A stretch of 64,000 nucleotides of DNA. Source: Glandiceps talaboti (taxonomy: Eukaryota > Hemichordata > Enteropneusta > Spengelidae). The position numbers and the translations under genes are program-made. Under the pieces are notes generated by a model. It saw only the letters and a program-made list of their open reading frames with translations, did no database searches and was not told the origin of the DNA. This document shows, one piece after another, positions 12,002-25,869 of this stretch (position 1 is its first letter; the number at the start of each line of letters is the position of its first letter). The stretch covers positions 10,827,879-10,891,878 of the forward strand of contig NC_135551.1 of NCBI RefSeq assembly GCF_964340395.1, written 5' to 3'.

Positions 12002-15000
12002 CTATATGTTGTGATTTAGTAAAGTTCTATATCGACTGTCGATGTCATCTTTTGGTAGATATATTCCAAGCATTCTTCTTCTGCCAGTAAAAGACGTTCG
12101 TCCATGTAGAACTCGCCAGTTGTCAACAATACAGACCAGACCAGGTTGAAGTTTTATCTGCAACTCATTCACTGGAGAGGAGAGATCCTTGATAAACATC
12201 GATAATGCTCGATAAAATAGATCCAAGTCTTCGAGTTGGCAATGTTTTGTGCTGACTGACGTCGGCTCGTGTCTAAATCAAATAGACAATACGTCGAAAT
12301 GTCATCATCGCCGTATCCCCATGAAACAACTGTGATTACATTTATTATATATTATTATCATAAATTCATATATTCAAGTTATCAGTAGTGAATGCGTAGC
12401 CAGGTTACACAGTTTTGATACTTACATGGACCTTTCCTTGTGAATTAAATTAGTTGAATAATTTTATGACTCATTTCAAATATTCAAACATTGTTGATTT
12501 TCCACCTACCTAATGAACTTCAGGTCCCCTGAAACAGGACATAGCTGTAACACGTGACCTTCTCCGACACAATGAACCATTCTATCTATTATTATCTTGT
12601 CGTGTCGAACTGGAACTCGACTAAGGATGTCATAATACTCAGGGTGACGTTGTTTTAATTTCTCCGCTACATTGAATGCATCGACCAGTTTGGTCATTCC
12701 TCCTTCACCATCATGACCGAGGCAATGAAAAAGTACAGCACTGCAGGTAAAGCATTTCGGTGAGATGGTTATTTATACACTTTTCAACACCACTTAAAAC
12801 GATCATGTATACATGTACATAGATGCATAACAGGCAAAAACAAATATTGCCATCTTTACGCATAACACACTTCAAGATGTGGCAGTTTTCTTTTAGATCC
12901 CTTGAATCCAAAGTACAGATCTCATTTCAGTCTGATACACCACCCCCTAACCCCCCCCCCCCCGCAATGACAAGATGTGTAGTTTGTTAAGAGTGATTGA
13001 CATCATTTAGGAAAATATTTTGCTCATCTTAATCGTTTTGGATGAAAAAAGATGTCTCCAACTACATTATATTCTATCCTTAACCTTAACAACATCTACA
13101 AAGTTGTCCTTTGTATTGTCTGAAGTGAATTTGCTGTTATTGAATTCAACCACCGTACCGTCTACTTACCCTGCGGGTTCGTTTAAATATGTTGTATCAT
13201 TGTGGACGTTAAACTGCTCATTGGTGAATGCCCTATCTGCCCATTTAAACTCTGAAGTCAACATCCAGTGTTTTCCCCAAAAGGTTTCCCTTATGAACGA
13301 TATGTTCTCTGCTACTCGCTTGAAACAAGGAAGAAATTACAAAATAATTATTTTAAAAAAAGAAACTATTTCAACAATCGCCACATTATTCTAGTTTTTT
13401 GGATAAATATGTTATTAATATATCACTGTGACATCCAAATACGCATGTGACTACGCTAAATCTGTCACAAAAAGTGCCTAGTTTTGCTCATTTGTTTGAA
13501 TTGTTTTGTTTTGTTTTAAGTATGTCTTCCACATTAAGCTGTTTTCAACTATTCTTAGACGTTTGTAATGCATTCCTTTTGGCAATCTTCATGGGAATCT
13601 AACGCGGAAATTGTTTTTACCTGTGTAGCTTCTACAGTTGGTGGTACATTTTTAATGAAGGTAATACCAAATTTTAATAAGTTATCAAGGGTTGTTTTCA
13701 GAAGTTCTTCATCTCTCAGGTACTTGTTGTAATCGATAGCTTTTGGCATCCTAGCTTTTATCGTTTCTACATTCCATAGTTTTAGGAGCTTCTTCCTTTC
13801 TGACGTCTTGTCGTCAGAGACACATTTATCAACCAAGATATCAAGATGGTGAAGTGATTTGTGATTATCGGACCCTGTAAATAAAGGTAATTACAAAAGT
13901 ATAGAGATCAGGAAATATTGAACTAATGTTTTATCAATGTGTATTTGGATGCGAGCTGTTGTACACACAGAATTTTAATACAGGTTGGTGTCTTGTATTA
14001 TTGTAACTGCTTTTACCACAAAAAACTTATATATTTATATTTTTCTTACTTACGAATTTACATTTCCAACTGAATGACGTGTACAATATATACATTTAAT
14101 GCCAGCAGTTTAACTTGGAGATTTGTTTTAAATTTGTAATATTTTTTAACGTTTGGGTCCGACTATACAAATGCTCACGCTTATGATAAGAAAGTACACA
14201 GTCAACCTTGTGCTATGTGAGGCAGGTATATTATTTTCATAACGAGAGGAAAAATGTCACGGTAACTCACACTTTATTTGCAGCATATTTTCTTCAATGT
14301 TTACACTTTTAGCTGTGACATTCAAATCTATTTCCGAGATGTCAAAATTCTTCTGATTCATCGTCTTATCAAAGCATACTTCACACCTTTATAGGAAATG
14401 AATAAACAGTATTGCTAGCTTGTAATTGTATTGCTATGAATGGTAAATGATTAATGTTATTTGACACTATGACGGATTTGAAAGAATTTACTCAAATAGA
14501 TAGATTGGTAGGAATGGGAAGTGATAACGTAACTCAGCCTAATTGACTATTTTCATTTGAACTCAATATGTAAAGTGCCATCGTCGACATGAGATCTACA
14601 GTAATATATGTTACCTTCTGATAACCGCTTGGTTGGCTAAATCAAGCGTTTGTTGTTACTAGCATTACTGTGTGACATTTGGTTAGTGAGAGAGTGAAGC
14701 AAATTCATAGATCATCATGTAAACAGACTAGGTTCTTAGTGATTTTACTCTCTATAGATAGTCATAGAATAAATTAATCAAGTTAAGTACAGACGATGTG
14801 GAATGAAAAACGTGTTTTCGAAATAAACCTACTGGTCGAATTGCCAACACCCATCTGCTGCAGTCAAATTTCAAGTGGTTAATTATCACTTAATGTTTTT
14901 CCTGTTTCCTGGCTAATCCCATTAGTTTTCCAATTACAATTGAGCATAAAGAATCACTATTAGCAAGGCAGACGTAGGTAAACATAGCAGTCAGGTATTG

Positions 15001-15604
15001 TAGTAATTCTTTTAAAGACTATTGTTAAATCGTATATGTAAAAGACAAATTAATTCTGAACCGATAGCTCTAGATGGTTAAAATATATTACGACAGTCGA
15101 ACACATGTTGTTATAAAATTTGAAGGGTTATTAACTATGTACACATTATCACTTACAGTTTCACTTTCTGTGAGCTTACTTTTACCATTGACCCTTCTAC
15201 CTTAGCAAGTTTTTGAATCGTGTTTTATACGCCTATGTCATGCATTACCTATAATGTTTATGCATTTAATTTAATTCATACCTACACTGATCCCGTAACC
15301 ATAGGTTACTGAGGAGTGTACTTGTCCCGTCATGCACCAACTCTAGCTGTTTATCTTTCAATACAACATCAACACAGTTCACTGGGTTTGTGTGAAATAG
15401 ACGGGAAGATTCACACGATACGGGATATTTATACGATGCGAATGGTAGCCATCCCATGTATGTTGTCTTGGTGACTAGTAAGGGTTTCATATGATTATTG
15501 GTGCCAATAATATCATGCTGTGATATTCTTGGTCTGATGTTTAATCTTCCATAACGGTACATAGAAGAACCGAACGGGAAACGAGGAGACATTATCTTCA
15601 ACAT
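12002..15604 (-). CDS. TMLHE: Trimethyllysine dioxygenase (TMLHE-like), six coding exons
   Basis: Exons on the minus strand are 15,604-15,282, 14,386-14,271, 13,874-13,621, 13,318-13,170, 12,740-12,510 and 12,272-12,002. All have AG/GT borders, and the phases join into 447 residues plus stop (human TMLHE has about 421). The enzyme family hydroxylates N6-trimethyl-lysine with Fe(II), 2-oxoglutarate and oxygen, the first step of carnitine synthesis in mitochondria. The N-terminus is basic (MSPRF, YRYGRL, RPRIS), consistent with a transit peptide. The N-terminal domain has WLRDQC followed by C-x-C-x2-C at residues 107-112, the zinc-site pattern of the BBOX/TMLHE family. The Fe ligands are H270-x-D272 and H414 in DNWRVLHGR, with Arg residues in GRTSFTGRR for 2-oxoglutarate. 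ENVPPT-like and RETFWG blocks favour TMLHE over BBOX. The start ATG sits immediately after an acceptor-like TTTCAG, so an untranslated first exon is likely. Two broken partial copies flank it. Confidence 0.85.
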
Positions 15605-16190
15605 CTGAAATATAAAGTAATTTAATAAGCGGATATTCATTACCACACCGTAAATGCATTTGACGTTCCCCATGGTGTAGTTTGATTCCTGTACATGTGC
15701 AAACAAGCCTGGGATATTGCAAGTGTATTGGATGTAGAAAGCTTCATCAATCAATTTCGCACAGTGTATTAGTATGTAAATATTGTCCATACAATATTGG
15801 AATACCTACTTAATGTAATAGTATCATCAATATAAGATTTTTCTAATTACAAACGAAAATCAACATATTAACATCAATATATCACTGTTGTGTATAACTG
15901 TAACTGTATGACTAATGTGTGATACACAGTGATGCGATAATTTGCAAAAAGGTAATTTCCCAAGGTAACTTCATGTCAAAAGTCATTTCGAAACATAGCC
16001 AGTCCTTAAAATCTTAAACCATACGACAAACACTATGGTGTATGAGATCATATAAGTATCAACCGTTAACACAACCAAACTATCATTCATGGAATAAAAC
16101 GGAACTTTATTCTTGAACAAATTGAGTTAAGGTGTCTGTTACATAAATTCACAGTTTGTCATATGTATCTATAAGGTTATGTTATACGCG
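15605..16190. other. Upstream region of the TMLHE-like gene
   Basis: This should hold the first intron, an untranslated exon and the promoter of the minus-strand TMLHE-like gene. I could not identify the transcription start. An open frame continues in phase from exon 1 up to 15,790, but the TTTATATTTCAG just before the ATG suggests that this is intron. Confidence 0.35.
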
Positions 16191-16199
16191 ATATATTTT

Positions 16200-16218
16200 T
16201 ATGTCTGTCTGTCTGTCA

Positions 16219-16284
<66 letters not shown>

Positions 16285-16720
16285 ATGTATGTATGTATGT
16301 ATGTATGTATGTATGTCTGTCGGGCATAGGGTCTATGGTTGAAAAAGAGTCCATGAATGTAATATATGCGGATATGCAAAACATTGAACGCAAGCTATCA
16401 TACATGACAGACCTCTTAATTGGGAAATTCATAATGCCAAACTAAATCAGATTTGAAGCTTGCATACTTATGACATTGCCTACTTACTGAACACCATTAA
16501 TTATGCAAATCACTAAGTTCAGTTGTGCTAAAAACCACCAAGCATCAAGTATGTGAAGGACTAACTCATTTATTCGATATATGCCAAAATCTAATCGATA
16601 TGTACCATTACAATCAGTGTAGTAGTTTTTGAGATATGTTGTCCATCAGGCACAAAAACAAACGGCCAGCTAGCCAGACAGAGACAGAGAGATACTCTGT
16701 CGACAATCTTTTGCACCTTT
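16200..16720 (+). mobile_element. (TCTG)n/(TATG)n array with pearl-like core fragment
   Basis: A (TCTG)n array (16,204-16,280) grades into (TATG)n (to 16,315). It is followed by diverged sequence with CATTAATTATGCAAATCAC near 16,495 and CAGACAGAGACAGAGAGA near 16,676. This resembles a decayed copy of the 4.0-5.3 kb element in the opposite sense. The array is certain and the element assignment is weak. Confidence 0.4.
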
Positions 16721-17180
16721 TTTGCTACATTTCATCTAAAACAAAGCCGTCGCCTCGCTCCATAGTACTGAATACTAATGCGTACTGATAGGATCAGCGA
16801 GTGTCGAAGGCACGACCATCTGTTATAGCATTACATGCTCGATCTCTCTTTACATTACTTTTTCATGATGTGGCGTCATGGAATTAGGCATTATACTCTA
16901 TCGTATGATTGGCACACAGTTCAAAGTAAGGTCACTCAACATTCAATGCATATACACATACACTGCAGTGCAAATTTTACTTCGTAAATGTATTTTGATG
17001 GTCATAATCAAGTAATTTACCTTTTGTATCTTTCTTTGTTAAAGCTTGAAACTGTTTTTTTTTTTTCAACATTTGTAAATAATGTCGTTGGCCCTCGACG
17101 CCCGACACGGCAATTTCGTTCTCATTCTCACTAGTCTATGTGCCGTGTACTGTCTAGCTAGCTGCGAGTTGAAGTAGCTC
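16721..17180. other. Non-coding, no recognised feature
   Basis: No supported exon or repeat was recognised apart from a T-run near 17,056. Confidence 0.3.
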
Positions 17181-17880
17181 GAATGGACTTATGGACTGTT
17201 ATAATGCATATAATTTTTATGTATTATAAATGTTATTGCTTATTTAGTGTGTAATAAATATATGGACTGTTATAATGCATATAGTTTTTATGTATTGTAA
17301 GGATCATGTTGGACAGCATACACAAGAAAGTTTCAGTCTTACTAATACAAATGTACTATTGTTCTATTGTTCGATACAATAATAATACTGTAATAAATAT
17401 ATGGACTGTTATAATGCATATAATTTTTATGTATTGATTGACACAGGTTGGACAGCATACACAAGAAAGTTTCAGTCTTACTAATACAAATGTACTATTG
17501 TTCTATTGTTCGATAGTTACGTAATCACTGTACACACTACACACGTCGGTAATTCTTTCAGCGAGATAAACTCCCTGGAGGCCCTCCACGGCCTTTTCAG
17601 CTTTCCGGACCACTCACACAGCTTCCTCAGACCCTCCACGGTCTCTTCAGCTACCTGCTTTCCAAACCACGTTCCAAGGACAGCCAACATATCAGTTCTC
17701 CTCCATACAGGCGAACTACTACTTGAACATGACTTCTACCATCTTTTTACATTCAACGAACATACCCACTCCTCCAGTAATGCTAATCTCGCACGCCCTC
17801 TGTGTCCACTTTCATATTTGTTACAGTATTATAAATGTTATTGCTTATTTAGTGTGTAATAAATATATACACTCGTTTAT
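17181..17880 (+). repeat. Complex local duplication, possibly LTR-derived
   Basis: The block ATGGACTGTTATAATGCATA occurs near 17,200, 17,262 and 17,402. The block GGTTGGACAGCATACACAAG occurs near 17,308 and 17,448, followed by a 60-bp identical tail. ATTGCTTATTTAGTGTGTAATAAATATA occurs at about 17,235 and 17,840, enclosing a C-rich segment with repeated CCTCCACGG. The AATAAA at the end and the overall size could fit the remains of a solo LTR, but no terminal TG...CA pair or target duplication was established. Confidence 0.4.
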
Positions 17881-18189
17881 TTCAAGTTTCATGGTTATCT
17901 AAGTTTCTCCAATTCGTCTTGATATATTGACTCGCTTGGGTTACTCTGGTGATGCCATGTTGATTTTGATTGACAAGCTTTGTGAACTATGACCCCGATA
18001 TCAAACATTCTACAGTACAAATTTTGTTACTGTTATCGTGTGAGGTCGCGACAAGGAACAGAAGTCGCTCATGCCTTTGGCACTCGCTGTTGCTATTAGT
18101 ATGCGGTCATAGTATTGTTCTGGATCGGAGCTAGGCGACGACTTTAGTTTTAGATAAAACATAGCAAAAAACAGACGAATGACTCGACA

Positions 18190-18405
18190 GTCTAACAGAC
18201 AGACAAATAAACAAACAAACAAACAAACAAAAAACAACAACAATTAAACAAACATACAAAACAAACAAGTAAACAAACAAACATACATACATACATACAT
18301 ACATACAATACATACATACATACATACATACATACATACATACATACATACATACATACATACATACTTACATACATACATACATAAATAAATAAATAAA
18401 TAAAA
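18190..18405. repeat. (AAAC)n/(ACAT)n/(AAAT)n compound microsatellite
   Basis: This is a compound tetranucleotide array. Its long open frames on the minus strand are repeat artefacts. Confidence 0.95.
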
Positions 18406-18562
18406 ACATGCATGCATACAGAGAAAAAGTGTAATACAATCTTCCCTTACATAAAAAAAAACTCTTCAAAATATAATTTGGAGGAACTAACAAAAGAGTG
18501 GCTGTAATGACAAAAGGGTGAGAACAATACTAACATAACTCTAACATGTTCAGTGTAAACTT

Positions 18563-20158
<1,596 letters not shown>

Positions 20159-20344
20159 ACATACATTGTCAATAACACAGTGAGTATCTTCTATAAAACC
20201 TGTCCATATAGCTATCGTACTGATTCATTTGCATTATTAATTATTATAGGTGATTAGCAATATATCAAACATTAATGTGTATAGGAACAAAAATCTAGAT
20301 GCTTTACTGAAGACATTCAGTTTACAGCTGGAATATAATATATT

Positions 20345-20888
20345 ACCAATGGTAATACAAAAAGAATCAGCAGGTAATTCTAGACATATGCAACCCAATT
20401 AATAGCCATAGAACATATGTAGAATATAAAGAAAATAATTGAATGTACATGTATACCAAACGTAGATTAGAAACGATTAGTGAATATATACAACGTATCA
20501 AAGAATTAATTAATTATCTGGAACTGGCATGTAGCGCTTACAGAAGATCATACACATTGCTTGATGGAGTGAATAAAGCCAAGCTATTAACTTTTGCTAT
20601 ATTCTACAGCAGTTGTATATATCCCATACGAGGGGCTGGTCAATTGGCACTATATTAGAAATGACTAAGAGGCTATGTTACAGCAGTACACATATGGTTC
20701 GTTTCACAACTCTATCGCAAAGTGTGCAATCGTGCCTTTTTTGTGCTTATCCGCTTATCCTTTAATCGTCTATGACTCCCTACTAGTCTATGTTGCATTC
20801 AGTGATAAGTATCATATGACAAACTACATGAAGCTTGATAATGGTCATGTTTAATTTGTGAACCAATATTGTGAAACAATCGTTGAGT
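20345..20888. repeat. Duplicate of the TMLHE-like 3' flank
   Basis: The segment matches 11,471-12,001 with small indels. It continues without a break into exon 7 of TMLHE-like copy 3. Confidence 0.75.
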
Positions 20889-22558
20889 CTATATGTTGTG
20901 ATTTAGTAAAGTTCTATATCGACTGTCGATGTCATCTTTTGGTAGATATATTCCAAGCATTCTTCTTCTGCCAGTAAAAGACGTTCGTCCATGTAGAACT
21001 CGCCAGTTGTCTACAATACAGACCAGACCAGGTTGAAGTTTTATCTGCAACTCATTCACTGGAGAGGAGAGATCCTTGATAAACATCGATAATGCTCGAT
21101 AAAATAGATCCAAGTCTTCGAGTTGGCAATGTTTTGTGCTGACTGACGTCGGCTCGTGTCTAAATCAAATAGACAATACGTCGAAATGTCATCATCACCG
21201 TATCCCCATGAAACAACTGTGATTACATTTATTATATATTATTATCATAAATTCATATATTCAAGTTATCAGTAGTGAATGCGTAGCCAGGTTACACAGT
21301 TTTGATACTTATATGGACCTTTCCTTGTGAATTAAATTAGTTGAATAATTTTATGACTCATTTCAAGTATTCAAACATTGTTGATTTTCCACCTACCTAA
21401 TGAACTTCAGGTCCCCTGAAACAGGACAGAGCTGTAACATGTGACCTTCTCCGACACAATGAACCATTCTATCTATTATTATCTTTTCGTGTCGAGCTGG
21501 AACTCGACTAAGGATGTCATAATACTCAGGGTGACGTTGTTTTAATTTCCCCGCTACATTGAATGCATCGACCAGTTTGGTTATTCCTCCTTCACCATCA
21601 TGACCGAGGCAATGAAAAAGTACAGCACTGCAGGTAAAGCATTTCGGTGAGATGGTTATTTATACACTTTTCAACACCACTTAAAACGATCATGTATACA
21701 TGTACATGGATGCATAACACGCTAAAACAAATATTGCCATCTTTACGCATAACACACTTCAAGGTGTGGCAGTTTTCTTTTAGATCTCTTGAATCCAAAG
21801 TACAGATCTCATTTCAGGCTGATACACCACCCCCTGACCCCCCCCCCCCAGCAACGACAAGATGTGTAGTTTGTTTAAATATGTTGTATCATTGTGGACG
21901 TTAAACTGCTCATTGGTGAATGCCCTATCTGCCCATTTAAACTCTGAAGTCAACATCCAGTGTTTACCCCAAAAGGTTTCCCTTATGAACGATATCTTCT
22001 CTACTACTCGCTTGAAACAAGGGAGAAATTACAAAATAATTATTTCAAAATAAAAGAAACTATTTAAACATTCGCCACATTATTCTAGTTTTTCGGATAA
22101 ATATGTTGTTAATATATCACTGTGACATCCAAATACGCATGTGCCTACGCTAAATCTATCAGAAAACGTCCACTGGCTAGTTTTGCTCATTTGTTTCTTT
22201 TGTTTTAAGCTTTTGATTAAGCTGTTTTCAACTATTCTTATACTTTTGTAAGGCATTCCTTTTGGCAATTTTTAAGGGAATCCAACGTGGGAATTTTTTT
22301 TTACCTGTGTGGCTTCTGCAGTTGGTGGCACATTTGTAATGAAGGTAATACCAAATTTTAAAAAGTTTTCAAGGGTTGTTTTCAGAAGTTCTTCATCTCT
22401 CAGGTACTTGTTGTAATCGATAGCTTCTGGCATTATAGCTTTTATCATTTCTACATCCCATAGTTTTAGGAGCTTCTTTCTTTCTGACGTCTTGTTGTTA
22501 GATACACATTTATCAACCAAGATATCAAGATGGTGAGGTGATTTGTGATTATCGGACC
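20889..22558 (-). pseudogene. TMLHE-like partial copy 3 (exons 4-7), exon 5 damaged
   Basis: The blocks are exon 7 (20,889-21,159, 271 nt), exon 6 (21,397-21,627, 231 nt), exon 5 (about 21,880-22,010) and exon 4 (22,305-22,558, 254 nt). Exons 4, 6 and 7 keep intact splice borders and open frames with the same lengths as the functional gene. Exon 5 has lost its last ~15 nt and its GT donor. A ~210-bp deletion joins the intron at GTGTAGTTT to the exon at GTTTAAATATG, with GTTT as possible microhomology. The exons that would encode the first ~146 residues are not found upstream, where a foldback element begins at 22,801. A full enzyme cannot be made from this copy. Confidence 0.85.
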
Positions 22559-22686
22559 CTGTAAATGAGGGTAATCAAACAAATATAAATGTGTATTTGA
22601 TGCGAGCTGCTGTAAACAACGAATTATAGTACAAGCTGGTGTCCTTTTTATTGTAACTGCTCTTACCACCACATATTTTACAAAAA

Positions 22687-22723
<37 letters not shown>

Positions 22724-22800
22724 TATCCATGAGTTTAGTTTGTAAGAGTGTCACAGCCAGCATTTATCGTCTGTACTATTCTATGGGACTGCACTTGTAC

Positions 22801-23187
22801 AACCGACATTTGTAATAATTGCCGAAATTTGTAATAACGCCGATATTTGTAATAAAAATCACGGTTTTCATGTAATAAAACCGACATTTGTAATAATTGC
22901 CGAAATTTGTAATAATTTCTATGAACGACAAATGTAATAAAAATTGCCGATATTTGTAATAAATTTCATGAAAAAAATGTAATAAAACTGCCGAAATTTG
23001 TAATAAAAAATTACATTAAGGAGGGTCCTTCCTTTCACACTAAAACATGGGTTATCTAAATAAAGAAATACAAGATTGCAAAAACATCACGTCAAACGAA
23101 AGTAGATTTAACAAGCATTAATTGAATTGATTAATATAATAATTAATTGAACAATTAAACAAGTTATTATTATTTCAATCAATCCGC

Positions 23188-23220
<33 letters not shown>

Positions 23221-23544
23221 TGTATGTATTTATGTATGTATGTATGTATGTATGGTATGTGATGAGGAAGTGTAAGAATGATTCAACAAACGAACGAATT
23301 ATCGAACAAAGAAATGGATGTATGGATGATTGAATGAATGAATGAATGAATGAATGCATGAATGAATGAATGAATGAATGAATGAATGAATGAATGAATG
23401 AATGAACGAACGAACAAATTAATTAATTAGTTAATGGATGGGTGGGTGCCATTCATTTGAAGGAACTAATTAATTAATTGATGGATGGATGGATGAATGA
23501 ATGAATGAATGCATGAATGTATAAATGATTGATTGATTGATTGG

Positions 23545-23620
<76 letters not shown>

Positions 23621-23927
23621 CAAAGACTCAAAGATCCAAGTGGCTGACATAATTGTTGTAAATTAATTCTAGGAAGCCTGTAATGACGATATTTTAAATC
23701 CCTTCTAAGTTTAGAATGAGTAACACCATTTCTTTGAAAGTCAGAGAGGAACCCCTTAACTTTTTTTTATTACAAATTTCGGCAGGTTTATTACACAATT
23801 TTTTTCTGAAATGTATTACAAATGTCGTCAGTTTATTACAGATATCGACAATTTATTACAAATGTCGGCAATTTTATAACAAATTTCGGTTTATTACAAA
23901 TTTCGGCAATTATTACAAATGTCGGTT
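22801..23927. mobile_element. Foldback element 1, flanked by GTAC
   Basis: The left arm (22,801-about 23,010) and right arm (about 23,758-23,927) are inverted. Each is made of short sub-repeats of the type TTTGTAATAA separated by GCCGA or CGACA. The ends are AACCGACATTTG and its inverse. GTAC flanks both ends (22,797-22,800 and 23,928-23,931). The interior holds (TATG)n, (GAAT)n and (GATT)n arrays and no coding frame. A second member at 26,526-27,397 has the same ends and an interior block in the opposite orientation. Confidence 0.8.
23190..23620. repeat. (TATG)n, (GAAT)n and (GATT)n arrays inside foldback element 1
   Basis: Three successive tetranucleotide arrays with short unique spacers form much of the element interior. 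The related element at 26,526-27,397 has (CAAT)n-type arrays at the corresponding place. Confidence 0.9.
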
Positions 23928-23932
23928 GTACA

Positions 23933-24744
23933 ATTCCCTCGTCTGCATCCCCTTTCAATGAGGATATGACAGAACGTGTGGACTCACCAAAGTTGCAGCA
24001 AATAAAAAATCAAGCTGAGCAAACTATATAGCCTCTCATGCCAATGATGCTGATGAGGTGACAGTTTGTCAGTTGGAGTCAGGGTCAATGTACAGTATTC
24101 CAATTTCAGTACAGGGGCACTCAAGTTATGCTGTCATTTGCACAGCTGCTGAAGTCACCATTATTTCAGATAAGCTTTATAATAAGATCAAAGTTAAACC
24201 CCCAGTTATCAAATCAGTAACCATGCAAACTGCTGGTAGGGATTTAAAGATGAAGGGTTTTATTATAGGTCCAGTAGAACTTGGATCAGGTAAAAGCTCT
24301 TTCTGGGAAAAGGTCTATGTCGCACCAATTGGGAATGAAATGAACTTAGATTTCCTTAAATCCAATGGGGCAAAATTAGATCTTTTAAATGGTAAACTTC
24401 AAGTAGGGACTGAGATCATTAGCATGTCTTTTGACAATAGGCCGGCACCACCTAGGATAGCAAAGGTCACTGTGACCCGTAGAACAGATATTCCCCCAAA
24501 CTCAGTGGTAAGACTACCCTGTACCATTTCGGAGCAGATGTCTGACCACTTAGTTGAGCCGGTGGAAGGTCTGAAGGTTATGGTTCCCAAGACCTTGCAT
24601 TCAGGAGGATCAATGCCAAAACATTGTGTGGTTAACCCGTCTGTGGAGCCAGTGGTTTTGCATAAAGGCAAGGTCATTGCACAAGCAGCCGAGGCTAACC
24701 ACATTCCTTTTGAAAAGGCCCTGGAGCCAACATCAGAAAAATAA
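23933..24744 (+). pseudogene. Retrotransposon pol fragment with inactive aspartic-protease-like domain
   Basis: The open frame at 24,058-24,744 has no ATG that is clearly its start. It reads as an internal piece of a Ty3-like or related polyprotein. The block around VICTAAEVTIIS aligns in pattern with the retropepsin active site, but the expected catalytic Asp is Cys. It is followed by a YVAPI / DFL-type region typical of retroelement proteases and a linker with IPPNSVV. No reverse transcriptase, integrase or LTR is attached. It starts next to foldback element 1 and ends at a stop before unrelated sequence, so it is a dead fragment. The element class is inferred from pattern only. Confidence 0.6.
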
Positions 24745-25100
24745 CAAGAATTGACAAAAATGAGCAGCAGCAGCCCAACAGAGAAAGGGGCGGTACGTGT
24801 CGGAGGAATAATCCCCCCCCCCCCTCCACAGTTGGGCCTTCTTCATCAGGACGGGGGAGAGTGTAGTATTTGCCGACTACTGTCTTGCTGACAGTCCACA
24901 CAGCCCATGGTGTAGCTGTCAGCCAGGTGGCGGATGGCTTCCTCTATGTCAGAATTGACAACACCATCCGGATTGGCAAATACCGGCACTCGAAGGATAG
25001 ACAGCAAAGTTGAAACAAGTAAATAATTACGCTCCGTGTGATATATTTATGTGTGGCAATTTTAGTGTGTAAATTGGTGTGACTAAATATATTGGTTGGG
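24745..25100. other. Non-coding, unidentified
   Basis: This contains a C-run near 24,812 and sequence that may be more retroelement debris. The truncated end of gene copy A (25,101-25,345) begins at its right edge. Confidence 0.3.
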
Positions 25101-25869
25101 CTACAAGCCGTGCTGTTCAAAGTAAGTCAGAGCAAAGTGCACAACTACCGGTGGTAGTGGTTTGTGTTTGAACATGTTGTAAAAGCTAGTAGAAAGTGTA
25201 TCTTCGTGTGACAAATAAAATGTGAATAACTGATCTCCTACGCCTCTTCGAAGGTGATTTACATCTAGATAACGCCCATCAACGAACGATATATCCCTCA
25301 GAACTCCAGCTATTAGTCGTGGTACCTTCCACAGGTGCAGCTTGTCTATTATTTTGTAAATAAGAAAAATAGAAGAAAAATAGAAATTTGATTCATACAT
25401 TTCTGAACTTTTCTGTACATCTGATTGTTAAAACCAGTTTAATCAGTAAAATAAATCATCTGGACTGTGACAGAGTTTATTCTGACATGAACAACCTCGT
25501 CTACATACGAATACAACATGACTTCTACCAATTTTAAGCATAATTCTGAAAATGATAGAAATATTCTGAGCTATTACATTGCAGCAAATTATATCGCGCG
25601 ACGGCATTTATTTCGAGCCTTGTCCCTCAAACAACGACTTCGGCCATGAAAGACACATGCTGCTCCGACGTAACAAAGGGGGTGTGTTGGGGGGGGGGGG
25701 GTTAGACGTCATGAGGAACGTTTGATGTTCGTTCGAACCTTACAACCTTGCTGTTTTGAACTCAAGGGTCGGTCGGAAATAAAAAAAAAAGTTGTTTTTT
25801 TCTGATGTTGGAGCTGCAATTTAGGGTCGATCAGGAGATGAGAAACATAAAAATAAAAAGGGCCGCCCT

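Noticed and set aside
15513-15722. Alternative 69-residue frame overlapping TMLHE-like exon 1
   Set aside because: It is out of phase with the homologous protein sequence and lacks family resemblance.
17506-17859. 117-residue plus-strand frame
   Set aside because: It lies in a locally duplicated, possibly LTR-derived region. The composition is not protein-like and no second copy keeps the frame.
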